64,000 nucleotides of DNA from Desulfuromonadaceae bacterium (lineage in GTDB: Bacteria; Desulfobacterota; Desulfuromonadia; Desulfuromonadales; Desulfuromonadaceae), in contig JAFGXV010000047.1 in the NCBI GenBank assembly GCA_016936455.1, positions 1 through 64,000 on the forward strand, written 5' to 3'. Shown piece by piece: positions 47,685 through 55,060 of the stretch; the stretch's first letter is position 1; the number at the start of each line of letters is the position of its first letter. Under the pieces are notes generated by a model that did no database searches, was not told where the DNA came from, and was given only the letters and a program-made list of their open reading frames with translations. A program made the translations under genes and the position numbers.

Positions 47685-47711
47685 CGAAAAAGGCCACGGT
47701 GTTCCGTGGCC
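47685..47711 (-). terminator. Orphan minus-strand terminator in the gap before nuoA
   Basis: On the minus strand, ggccacg and cgtggcc around 6 bases are followed by TTTTTCG. It ends no recognised gene; it may end the candidate transcript at 47690-47930. Confidence 0.75.
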
Positions 47712-47930
47712 TCCTGTTTTTGTATCATCATCTCTTGATCGGTTACAGAAGGCCGGGCGATAGGTAAACGGCTGCCGCGCACGCTCGCGATGCGTTGATC
47801 GAGCTTGCCTTCAAAGCTGCTGCGGAGACGAAAGTAATCTTCATTGTCATGTTGTGACCATATTCCTTGAGCCCAGGAACCGAGACCAAAGGATCTGATT
47901 GCGCTAAAATTTGTGCTCTATCGCGTTTCG
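47690..47930 (-). ncRNA. Candidate small RNA or gene remnant
   Basis: A promoter-like pair (TTGACA, 17 bases, TAACCA) at 47935-47963 and the terminator at 47685-47711 would bound a transcript of about 240 bases on the minus strand. It matches no RNA family I recognise. One frame is open from about 47911 to 47570 and reads like protein in places (SFGLGSWAQGIWSQHDNEDY) but has no ATG, GTG or TTG before GTG 47782 and runs through the terminator, so it may instead be a decayed gene. A short ORF starting MTMKITFVS lies inside as well. Undecided. Confidence 0.3.
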
Positions 47931-47934
47931 CACG

Positions 47935-47963
47935 TGGTTAACATGCTGTTTTGCAAATGTCAA
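47935..47963 (-). promoter_or_regulatory. Promoter-like pair for the candidate small transcript
   Basis: Minus strand TTGACA, 17 bases, TAACCA. The -35 is perfect, the -10 weak. Confidence 0.35.
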
Positions 47964-48065
47964 ACAGAAATGGGATGGGCTGGCGGCTGTGGCATGAAAA
48001 GCGCTCAAGGTCAGTATTTTGTTTGTGTGGGATAACGTGTAAATCAGCGGCCGAAGATATGTCGT

Positions 48066-48088
48066 AGATTGAATACTGTATACAATCT
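48066..48088. promoter_or_regulatory. Imperfect palindrome upstream of the nuo promoter
   Basis: agattgaatac and gtatacaatct nearly mirror each other about a central base pair; the TTGTATACAA-like half recalls GntR/FCD-family operators. It lies ~100 bases ahead of the nuoA -35. No regulator gene is nearby. Confidence 0.3.
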
Positions 48089-48186
48089 GAAATTTTTATG
48101 TAAACAGCGTTTTGCTTGTAAATGATGTTATTTCAGCTTGTTGCGGTGGGGGTTGGTGGCAGTGTGGCGGGTGTCCTAATAAATTC

Positions 48187-48215
48187 TTGACAAGGACAGG
48201 GCGTTCCGATAGAAA
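48187..48215 (+). promoter_or_regulatory. Sigma-70-like promoter of the nuo operon
   Basis: TTGACA and TAGAAA separated by 17 bases; start of transcription would be near 48222, about 113 bases ahead of nuoA. The rest of the 725-base gap is covered by the neighbouring entries. Confidence 0.65.
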
Positions 48216-48334
48216 ATACAGGATTTTTTGCGTGCATTTACCATGTGTGCGTAAAAAGCCGTACATATCTTATGTTTTAGCAGGTGTCATCCCGTGGGGG
48301 TGGCACACAATGCCCTGCAGGGAGGCAAAGCGGT

Positions 48335-48724
48335 ATGGCCGAACAGTATTTGGTCGATTATGTGTATGTGTTGGTGTTTCTGGTTGTGGGGATTGCCTGC
48401 GGCCTGGGCCCGCTGGTCATCTCCAGATTGATCGCACCGCGGATTCTCTATCGCAAGACTCTTGATCCTTACGAGTGTGGTATGGATCCTTACGGGTCGG
48501 CCTGGAATATCCGTTTCGACATCGCTTACTATCTGTATGCGTTGATCTTTCTGGCGTTTGACGTTGACGTTCTGTATCTGTTCCCGGTGGCAACGGCCTT
48601 TGACAAGGTTTCAGCAGTGCGGGGCATTTCGGAGCTGGTTATCTTTGTTGGTATTTTGTCCCTGGCGATCATCTATGCCTGGGTCAAGGGAGTTTTCACG
48701 TGGCCGAGAAGAAGAGTTTGCTAA
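48335..48724 (+). CDS. nuoA: NADH-quinone oxidoreductase subunit A
   Basis: A 129-residue inner-membrane subunit with three hydrophobic helices and the NuoA signatures [25 protein letters not shown] and [13 protein letters not shown]. NuoA lies at the junction of the membrane and peripheral arms near the quinone site. ATG 48335 follows GGGAGGCAAA. It is first in a 12-gene operon, overlapping nuoB by 25 bases. Confidence 0.95.
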   Translation: MAEQYLVDYVYVLVFLVVGIACGLGPLVISRLIAPRILYRKTLDPYECGMDPYGSAWNIRFDIAYYLYALIFLAFDVDVLYLFPVATAFDKVSAVRGISELVIFVGILSLAIIYAWVKGVFTWPRRRVC

Positions 48725-49305
48725 GAGTTCACTCCTACTCAAAGGAGTGTCAGGAGCGTTACGTCAAAGGGCCTAGCGAGAGCACGCGGGTTTCTGATCC
48801 GGGTGCGATGGTGCAGATGGAGCTGGCGGACAAGATTCTCAATGTCTGTCGCGCAAACTCCCTGTGGCCGATGACCTTTGGTCTGGCGTGCTGTGCGATC
48901 GAGATGATGTGTTCCGGTATGGCGCGGTTTGATATCTCGCGTTACGGTGCGGAGGTTTTCCGCCCCTCTCCGCGTCAGTCTGACCTGATGATCGTCGCCG
49001 GGACCGTGAACAAGAAAATGGCACCGGCTGTTGTGACGCTGTATGAGCAGATGCCGGCACCCCGCTACGTTATCGCTCTGGGGAACTGCGCCATCTCCGG
49101 CGGTCCGTTCGCCGTTGAGGCGAATTATGACGTGGTACTGGGCGTCGATCAGCTGATTCCGGTGGATATCTATGTCCCCGGCTGCCCGCCCCGTCCGGAG
49201 GCATTGATCGAAGGGATTCTGCAGCTGCAGGAGAAAATTGCCGGTACCCGTCATCCGTTCCCGCAGAACAAGATGCCTAAGAGCGCATTGCCGAAGGGAG
49301 CCTGA
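48700..49305 (+). CDS. nuoB: NADH-quinone oxidoreductase subunit B
   Basis: A 201-residue peripheral-arm subunit holding cluster N2, the last Fe-S centre before quinone. The ligands are visible: the CC pair in [10 protein letters not shown], Cys in [10 protein letters not shown] and Cys in [11 protein letters not shown]. The start is GTG within nuoA, implying translational coupling. The N-terminal ~35 residues ([17 protein letters not shown]) are longer and more basic than in many NuoB proteins. It joins directly to nuoC. Confidence 0.95.
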   Translation: MAEKKSLLRVHSYSKECQERYVKGPSESTRVSDPGAMVQMELADKILNVCRANSLWPMTFGLACCAIEMMCSGMARFDISRYGAEVFRPSPRQSDLMIVAGTVNKKMAPAVVTLYEQMPAPRYVIALGNCAISGGPFAVEANYDVVLGVDQLIPVDIYVPGCPPRPEALIEGILQLQEKIAGTRHPFPQNKMPKSALPKGA

Positions 49306-49310
49306 TTGCT

Positions 49311-49832
49311 ATGAACGTCAAGCAGATTGAAAAAAAATGGCAGGGTCTCGGCGCCAAGGTTGAGGCTGTCGCGTACGCGCAGACTGGCTATGACTACGAT
49401 GTGACCCTGACTCCGGAGTCGCTGCATGGCTTCGCCGAAGTGATGCTCGCTGAAGGCTTTTATCTTGTTGACCTGATGGCGGTCCACGTGAAGCCTGCGA
49501 TTGAGGTGGTTTATCAGTTTGCCCATTTCGGCGGCCAGCGCTGCCGGGTGATGGGGCGGACCTTTGTCGATGCTCAGGGGGCGCTGCCGACCATTTCCGA
49601 TGTCTTCCAGGGCGCAAACTGGCACGAGCGTGAAGCGCGTGATTTCCACGGTGTGGTCTTTGCGGGTCACCCCAACCTTCAGCCGCTCATCCTGGCGGAA
49701 GAGGATGTGGATCTCAAGCCGCTGCTGAAGGATGAGAAAGTGCTGAAGGACGTTGCTGCAATCCGTCGCCAGGTGCCCGAAGCGGAAGCCCCGGCCGCCG
49801 AAAAAGCCGCCAAACCCGAAGCCGCTAATTAG
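49311..49832 (+). CDS. nuoC: NADH-quinone oxidoreductase subunit C
   Basis: A 173-residue 30-kDa-type subunit of the hydrogenase-like arm, with VVYQFAHFGGQRCRVM and the conserved ANWHEREARDFHGVVFAGHPNLQPLIL that marks NuoC. A charged Ala/Lys/Glu-rich tail ends the chain. It stands separate from nuoD (not the NuoCD fusion seen in enterobacteria), begins 5 bases after nuoB and ends 12 before nuoD. Confidence 0.93.
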   Translation: MNVKQIEKKWQGLGAKVEAVAYAQTGYDYDVTLTPESLHGFAEVMLAEGFYLVDLMAVHVKPAIEVVYQFAHFGGQRCRVMGRTFVDAQGALPTISDVFQGANWHEREARDFHGVVFAGHPNLQPLILAEEDVDLKPLLKDEKVLKDVAAIRRQVPEAEAPAAEKAAKPEAAN

Positions 49833-49844
49833 TACGGAGCTGAG

Positions 49845-50978
49845 TTGACTGCCATGATGAATGTAGATGTATTACAAGACGAAAGACATCATCGCTTCGT
49901 CCTGAACATGGGCCCGCAACATCCCAGTACCCACGGGGTTTTGCGTGTGCTGCTGGAGATGGAGGGCGAGTACGCCCTTGAGCTGCAGCCTGTTCTCGGA
50001 TATGGCCACCGGTGTCATGAAAAAATCGCCGAATACAAACCGGCGAAAAACTTTATGCCGAATACGGCGCGCATGGACTACCTCGGAGCGCTGATTTATA
50101 ATCACGGCTATGCCATGCTGCTTGAGCGCGCCTGCGGTATCGAAGTGCCACGCCGTGCCGAGTATATCCGTGTCATTGTCGACGAGCTGAACCGCATCCA
50201 GAGCCACTTGCTGTGGCTGGGTGCCTACCTGCTTGACCTCGGGGCCTTTACGCCGATCATGTACTCCTTCGATGATCGCGAGGAAATTCTCGATATTCTC
50301 GAAGATATTACCGGCTCCCGCCTGACCTATTGCTACATGCGTGTAGGCGGTGTGTGCAAAGACATCGACGACAAGTTCGTCAGCCGGACCCGCGCCTTTA
50401 TCGATCGCCTGCGCAGCCGCTACTCGATCTATGAGGAACTGGTGAACGGCAACGTGATCCTGCAGAAGCGTCTGATCGATGTCGGGGATTACACCCCTGA
50501 GATCTGCGCCCGCTATGGTGTAACGGGTCCTTTGCTGCGTGGCACCGGGGTTGAGTACGATCTGCGCAAGGCCGAGTCCTACTCGGTCTATTCGGAGTTT
50601 GATTTCGAGATTCCGACGGAACAGCGTGGCGATTCCTGGGCGTCCTATAATGTCCGCTACCGTGAGATCGAGCAGAGTCTGCGAATCATCGAGCAGGCAC
50701 TGGACAAGCTGCCTGAGGGCGACTTTATCGCACCGAAGGTGCCCAAGAAGCTGAAGATCCCTGCAGGTGATTACAACAGCTCCGTTGAGGCGCCGCGTGG
50801 CGAGCTGTCGTACTATCTGGTTTCTGACGGCAGTGACATGCCTTACCGTCTGAAAATCCGGACCCCGTCGTACTGTAATCTGAGCGTGCTGCCGGAAATG
50901 TGCAAAGGCATGATGATCGCCGATGTCGTTGCCTGCATGGGAGCACTTGACCTTGTTATCCCTGAGATTGACAGGTAG
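49845..50978 (+). CDS. nuoD: NADH-quinone oxidoreductase subunit D
   Basis: A 377-residue 49-kDa-type subunit forming the quinone pocket with NuoB. FVLNMGPQHPSTHGVLRV near the N-terminus carries the quinone-contacting His, and EYIRVIVDELNRIQSHLLWLGAYL and GSDMPYRLKIRTPSYCNL are family motifs. TTG 49845 sits five bases after GGAG; ATG 49854 and 49857 are alternatives with poorer spacing. The next gene is nuoH: no nuoE, nuoF or nuoG lies between, which is the main peculiarity of the operon. Confidence 0.95.
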   Translation: MTAMMNVDVLQDERHHRFVLNMGPQHPSTHGVLRVLLEMEGEYALELQPVLGYGHRCHEKIAEYKPAKNFMPNTARMDYLGALIYNHGYAMLLERACGIEVPRRAEYIRVIVDELNRIQSHLLWLGAYLLDLGAFTPIMYSFDDREEILDILEDITGSRLTYCYMRVGGVCKDIDDKFVSRTRAFIDRLRSRYSIYEELVNGNVILQKRLIDVGDYTPEICARYGVTGPLLRGTGVEYDLRKAESYSVYSEFDFEIPTEQRGDSWASYNVRYREIEQSLRIIEQALDKLPEGDFIAPKVPKKLKIPAGDYNSSVEAPRGELSYYLVSDGSDMPYRLKIRTPSYCNLSVLPEMCKGMMIADVVACMGALDLVIPEIDR

Positions 50979-50983
50979 TGAAT

Positions 50984-51964
50984 ATGGAAACCTTGAATAG
51001 TATCACACCCGAATTAATCCGCATTGTCATGGCGGTTGTTGGTGGCGTGGTGATCGTTTTCGGCAATGCCCTGGTCATGGGCTACCTGGAGCGTAAACTC
51101 GCCGGCCATTTCCAGCGGCGCCCCGGCCCGATGGAAGTTGGTTTCCACGGGATTCTGCAGCTGCTGATCGACGGCGTCAAGCTGATGGGCAAGCAGTTGG
51201 TGGTTCCCGCCCAGGCGGACAAAAAACTGTTCATGCTGGCACCGATGCTGTCTTTTGTCCCCGTTTTTCTGCCGCTGCTGGTGATTCCGTTCAGCGACAA
51301 GATGCAGGCCTTTGACCTGGATGTCGGCCTGCTGTTCATTCTGGCTGTTGCCGCCATCAACGTGCTGGCGATTCTGGTCGGCGGCTGGGGTTCGAACAAC
51401 AAGTACTCCCTGTTCGGTGCCTTCCGCTCCGTCGCCCAGAACGTTGCTTACGAGATTCCGATGCTGATTTCGCTGTTGGCCATTGTTTTCATGACCAACA
51501 CCTTCAGCTTGAAAGGGATTGTTGAGGCGCAGAATATCTGGTTTGTCGTGCTGCAGCCGGTGGCCTTCCTGATCTACCTGGTCTGTATGGTGGCCGAGAC
51601 CAACCGCGCGCCGTTCGACCTGCCGGAAGCGGAGAGTGAACTGACCGCCGGTTTCCACACGGAGTACAGCGGCATGGGCTTCAGCTTGTTCATGATGGCG
51701 GAATACACCAACATGTTCATTTGCTGCAGCATCGCCACGGTCTTTTTCCTCGGCGGCACGTCAGGAATTCCCCTGCCCTATTTTGAGTACACCGGTGCGA
51801 TCTGGTTCGTGGCCAAGGTCTACTTGCTGATGTTCTTCCTGGTATGGATCCGCTGGACCTATCCGCGTACTCGTTTTGATCAGCTGATGAACCTGTGCTG
51901 GAAGTACCTGATTCCGTTCTCCCTGGTTAATCTCCTAATTACTGTTGTGGTAGTGAAGCTATGA
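50984..51964 (+). CDS. nuoH: NADH-quinone oxidoreductase subunit H
   Basis: A 326-residue membrane subunit that closes the quinone chamber and links it to the antiporter-like subunits. It has about eight helices and the NuoH motifs YLERKLAGHFQRRPGPMEVG, FRSVAQNVAYEIPM, AETNRAPFDLPEAESELTAGFHTEYSG and RWTYPRTRFDQLM. ATG 50984 is better spaced from AGG than the GTG at 50978 given in the track. It overlaps nuoI by four bases (ATGA). Confidence 0.96.
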   Translation: METLNSITPELIRIVMAVVGGVVIVFGNALVMGYLERKLAGHFQRRPGPMEVGFHGILQLLIDGVKLMGKQLVVPAQADKKLFMLAPMLSFVPVFLPLLVIPFSDKMQAFDLDVGLLFILAVAAINVLAILVGGWGSNNKYSLFGAFRSVAQNVAYEIPMLISLLAIVFMTNTFSLKGIVEAQNIWFVVLQPVAFLIYLVCMVAETNRAPFDLPEAESELTAGFHTEYSGMGFSLFMMAEYTNMFICCSIATVFFLGGTSGIPLPYFEYTGAIWFVAKVYLLMFFLVWIRWTYPRTRFDQLMNLCWKYLIPFSLVNLLITVVVVKL

Positions 51965-52401
51965 AAGCCTATTTTACTGAACTGTTTACGGGATTTTGGA
52001 GCCTGATCGTCGGTCTCAAGGTGACGCTCAAGGCATTGTTTTCACCCATTGTCACCACGCAGTATCCCCGGGAAAAGATTGAGATTACACCGAATTATCG
52101 GGGGCATATCGATCTGCTCAAGGACCCGGAGACCGGAACCCACAAGTGCATCACCTGCGGTTCCTGTATGCGCGAGTGCCCGTCGGACTGCATCGTGATC
52201 GATGGTGAAAAGCGCGAAGGCGTCAAGGGCAAGGTGCTGACCGTCTTTACACTGGATTTCACCAAATGCAGCCTGTGCGGAGCCTGTGTCGAAACCTGCC
52301 CGACTGGCGCCATTGACTACTCCAATGAGTATGAACTGGCCGGACGAGCGCGCAGTGATTTTTATTACGATTTGATCAAGAGGATGGAGGAACGGCAATG
52401 A
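51961..52401 (+). CDS. nuoI: NADH-quinone oxidoreductase subunit I
   Basis: A 146-residue ferredoxin-like subunit with two [4Fe-4S] motifs, CITCGSCMRECPSDC and CSLCGACVETCPTGA, that carry electrons to NuoB. With NuoEFG absent, NuoI is the outermost Fe-S subunit encoded here and a natural docking point for a soluble donor such as ferredoxin, by analogy with other 11-subunit complexes. Joined to nuoH and nuoJ by ATGA overlaps. Confidence 0.96.
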   Translation: MKAYFTELFTGFWSLIVGLKVTLKALFSPIVTTQYPREKIEITPNYRGHIDLLKDPETGTHKCITCGSCMRECPSDCIVIDGEKREGVKGKVLTVFTLDFTKCSLCGACVETCPTGAIDYSNEYELAGRARSDFYYDLIKRMEERQ

Positions 52402-52922
52402 TCGTTTATCGTTATATCGCCGAGGCCCTCTTTTATGCCTTCATGATTCTCACATTCATGGGCGGTTACATGGCCGTACGCTCCCGGATGCTGATGCATG
52501 CTGTGCTGGGTCTGGCGGTCTCGTTATTGGGTGTGGCAGGGCTGTACTTCCATCTCGGAAGTCCGTTTTTGGCCACCATGCAGATCCTGATTTACGTTGG
52601 TGCGGTCTGTATCATGATCGTGCTTGGTGTCATGCTCGGTAATACGCCGGATCAGTTGGCCGCCAAGAATTTCAAGGGTCGCAATCTGGTGCTGGCGCTT
52701 GGAGCCTGCACGGCCGCCTTTATGACTCTGTTTGTGACGTTGAGCCAGACCCGGTTTGCACCGGCAGCTGAGCGGGTTGGTGACATGTCCATCCGCTTCA
52801 TCGGTGAAAATCTGCTGTTCCAGTACTGTCTGGCCTTCGAATTGATTTCCGTCATTCTGTTGACAGCGATTATCGGTGCCATCATTCTGGCGCGCGATGG
52901 CCGGGAGGAGACAGCGAAATGA
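52398..52922 (+). CDS. nuoJ: NADH-quinone oxidoreductase subunit J
   Basis: A 174-residue, five-helix membrane subunit. The conserved third helix is seen in MQILIYVGAVCIMIVLGVMLG, which contains the pi-bulge region that couples quinone reduction to proton movement. Four-base overlaps at both ends tie it to nuoI and nuoK. Confidence 0.94.
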   Translation: MIVYRYIAEALFYAFMILTFMGGYMAVRSRMLMHAVLGLAVSLLGVAGLYFHLGSPFLATMQILIYVGAVCIMIVLGVMLGNTPDQLAAKNFKGRNLVLALGACTAAFMTLFVTLSQTRFAPAAERVGDMSIRFIGENLLFQYCLAFELISVILLTAIIGAIILARDGREETAK

Positions 52923-53236
52923 TTATCAGCGATAACCTGAATACCTATTTGATTATCGCAGCAATCCTGCTGGTAATCGGTCTTTACGGCATGCTGCAGC
53001 ATCGCTCCTTGATCGGCATGTTGATTTCAAGTGAGTTTATCCTCAACGGTGCCGGACTCAACTTCATGGCGTTCAATCGCTTTGTGGCGCCGAACCCGGC
53101 AGTCGGTCAGATTTATACCCTGTTTATCATGGGTATTGCGGCGGCTGAGGCGGCGATCGTGGTCAGTATCATCATTGCCGTTTACCGTAAGTACCGCAAT
53201 GAGGATCCGGCTGAGGTTCAGGATCTGAAACTCTGA
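52919..53236 (+). CDS. nuoK: NADH-quinone oxidoreductase subunit K
   Basis: A 105-residue, three-helix subunit (MrpC homologue). Its key membrane glutamates are present in MLISSEFILNGAGLNF and GIAAAEAAIVVSIIIAVYR. It overlaps nuoJ by four bases. An 85-base gap with a small stem follows before the first antiporter-like gene. Confidence 0.95.
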   Translation: MIISDNLNTYLIIAAILLVIGLYGMLQHRSLIGMLISSEFILNGAGLNFMAFNRFVAPNPAVGQIYTLFIMGIAAAEAAIVVSIIIAVYRKYRNEDPAEVQDLKL

Positions 53237-53321
53237 TCCTGTACGGCTGATGGTTATGTTATCTGTAACGGCTGTTTCGATCCCTTGAGGATCGGGACCA
53301 CCACCTGAGAAAGCACTTGTA

Positions 53322-54815
53322 ATGAACACGATAATCACGAGCAAGATTGTTCTGACCATGCTGATCCCGATGGTCACGGGAGTGCTGGTCATGTTTTCGG
53401 GGAAGAAGCCGAATCTGCGTGACAGCTGGTCGACGCTCGGTGCGATCCTCACTTTTGCATCGGTGCTGCAGTTTCTGCCGACCATACTGGATGGTACCCA
53501 GCTCCAATATACGCTGTTCGAGCTGTATCCGGGTATCACGGTCAAGCTGAACCTGGATGGCCTGGGCGTGGTCTTTGCCCTCGTTGCCTCGTTCCTGTGG
53601 ATTCTGGCCAGTCTTTACTGCGTCGGCTACATGCGCGGACTCAACGAGCATGCTCAGACCCGTTTTTATGTCTGCTATGCCGTCTCCGTTGGCGCAGCCA
53701 TGGGTGCCGCGTTTGCCGGCAACCTGTTTACCCTGTACCTGTTCTACGAGATCGTTTCGATCTTTACCTATCCTCTGGTCATGCACCATCAGGATGAAGA
53801 GGGGTATGCCGGTGCCAAGAAGTACATTGTCTACCTGATGTTCACCTCCAAGGCGTTTTTGCTGCCGGCGATGGTGATTATCTACGTCCTGGCGGGAACC
53901 CTCGACTTCCAGACCGCAGGCATCGCGCAGGGCATTTTCCCGGCTGAGGCGGATCGCTTTGTCGTTGGCATCGCCTACCTGCTGTGCCTGTTCGGCTTTG
54001 CCAAGTCCGGTATCATGCCGCTGCATAACTGGCTGCCGGACGCGATGGTTGCACCGACTCCGGTCAGTGCGTTGCTCCATGCGGTCGTCGTTGTTAAGGT
54101 CGGTGTCTTCTCGACCTGCCGCGTCATGCTGTCGATCTTCGGCACCAACATCCTGCATGAAACCGGACTGGGGATTTTTACCGCCTACTTCGTGTCGGTG
54201 ACGATTCTGACCGCCTCGATCATAGCTCTGACCAAGACCAATCTCAAGGCGCGACTGGCCTACTCGACGGTCAGCCAGCTGTCCTATATCATCCTCGGTG
54301 TGGCCATGTTGACACCGAACTCGATTACGGGTGGTCTGATTCACATTGCCAACCACGCTTTTGCAAAGATCACGCTGTTCTTCGCGGCCGGTTGTATCTT
54401 CGTTGCCAGCGGCAAGAAGGATATCGGCGAGATGGGTGGCCTGGGCTACCGCATGCCCTTTACCCTGATTGCCTTCGCTGTGGCCTCGCTGGGCATGATC
54501 GGCGCTCCACCCGTGGGTGGCTTTGTCACCAAGTGGTATCTGGCACTGGGCACCATGGACATCCACAACTGGATCCTGCTGTGCGTGCTGCTGGCCAGTA
54601 GCTTGCTCAATGCCGGGTATTTTGTGCCCATCTTCCTGCAGGCTTTCTTCGGCAAGCCGTTGCCGGAAGACGAAGGTGTGACCGGAAGTCTGGAAAACAA
54701 GCCGCTGATTATGTTCATGGTGGTGCCGCTGGTCATTACCGCGACGCTGTCGGTACTGGTCGGTATTTATCCGGATCTGTTCCTGAACCTCATTAACCTG
54801 ATGGTGAAGTCATGA
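53322..54815 (+). CDS. Antiporter-like proton-translocating subunit (NuoL/MrpA-D-like), first
   Basis: A 497-residue polytopic protein with ~14 helices of the NuoL/M/N-MrpA/D superfamily. The coupling glutamate lies in LYLFYEIVSIFTYPLV (~residue 142) and the channel lysine in KSGIMPLHNWLPDAMVAPTPVSALLHAVVVVKVGVFS, whose APTPVSA...H block is closer to MrpA/NuoL than NuoM. IANHAFAKITLFFAAG carries another conserved His/Lys pair. It ends without the long lateral helix of NuoL. It occupies the place of nuoL but looks Mrp-related. It overlaps the next small gene by four bases. Confidence 0.85.
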   Translation: MNTIITSKIVLTMLIPMVTGVLVMFSGKKPNLRDSWSTLGAILTFASVLQFLPTILDGTQLQYTLFELYPGITVKLNLDGLGVVFALVASFLWILASLYCVGYMRGLNEHAQTRFYVCYAVSVGAAMGAAFAGNLFTLYLFYEIVSIFTYPLVMHHQDEEGYAGAKKYIVYLMFTSKAFLLPAMVIIYVLAGTLDFQTAGIAQGIFPAEADRFVVGIAYLLCLFGFAKSGIMPLHNWLPDAMVAPTPVSALLHAVVVVKVGVFSTCRVMLSIFGTNILHETGLGIFTAYFVSVTILTASIIALTKTNLKARLAYSTVSQLSYIILGVAMLTPNSITGGLIHIANHAFAKITLFFAAGCIFVASGKKDIGEMGGLGYRMPFTLIAFAVASLGMIGAPPVGGFVTKWYLALGTMDIHNWILLCVLLASSLLNAGYFVPIFLQAFFGKPLPEDEGVTGSLENKPLIMFMVVPLVITATLSVLVGIYPDLFLNLINLMVKS

Positions 54816-55060
54816 TCGTTCAAGTCATTACTTATTTGCGTGAGAGATCGGCCATGATGAAGTGGATTTTCCTCTCTTATCTGGCTTTCGCTCTCGTCTT
54901 CGATTTCTTTGCAGACCGGCATCATGCCCATTTCTGGGGGGATCATGTGATCGGCTTCTGGGCGATCTTTGGCCTCCTGGGTTGTCTGCTGATGATTGTT
55001 TTCTGTAAAGGGCTGTCGCACGTATGGCTGGAGAGGGATACGGATTATTATGACAAGTAG
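54812..55060 (+). CDS. Small two-helix membrane protein embedded in the nuo operon
   Basis: An 82-residue protein with two hydrophobic segments (~18-35 and ~45-65), a histidine-containing hinge between them (DRHHAHFWGDH) and a charged C-terminus. I recognise no family. It overlaps the preceding gene by four bases and the following one by 11, so it is translationally coupled and probably an accessory subunit of the membrane arm. An internal ATG-ATG (MMKWIF) could be the true start. Confidence 0.75.
   Translation: MIVQVITYLRERSAMMKWIFLSYLAFALVFDFFADRHHAHFWGDHVIGFWAIFGLLGCLLMIVFCKGLSHVWLERDTDYYDK

Noticed and set aside
47690-47930. 6S RNA
   Set aside because: No long pairing between the 5' and 3' ends and no central bubble could be drawn; the candidate transcript ends in an ordinary terminator stem.
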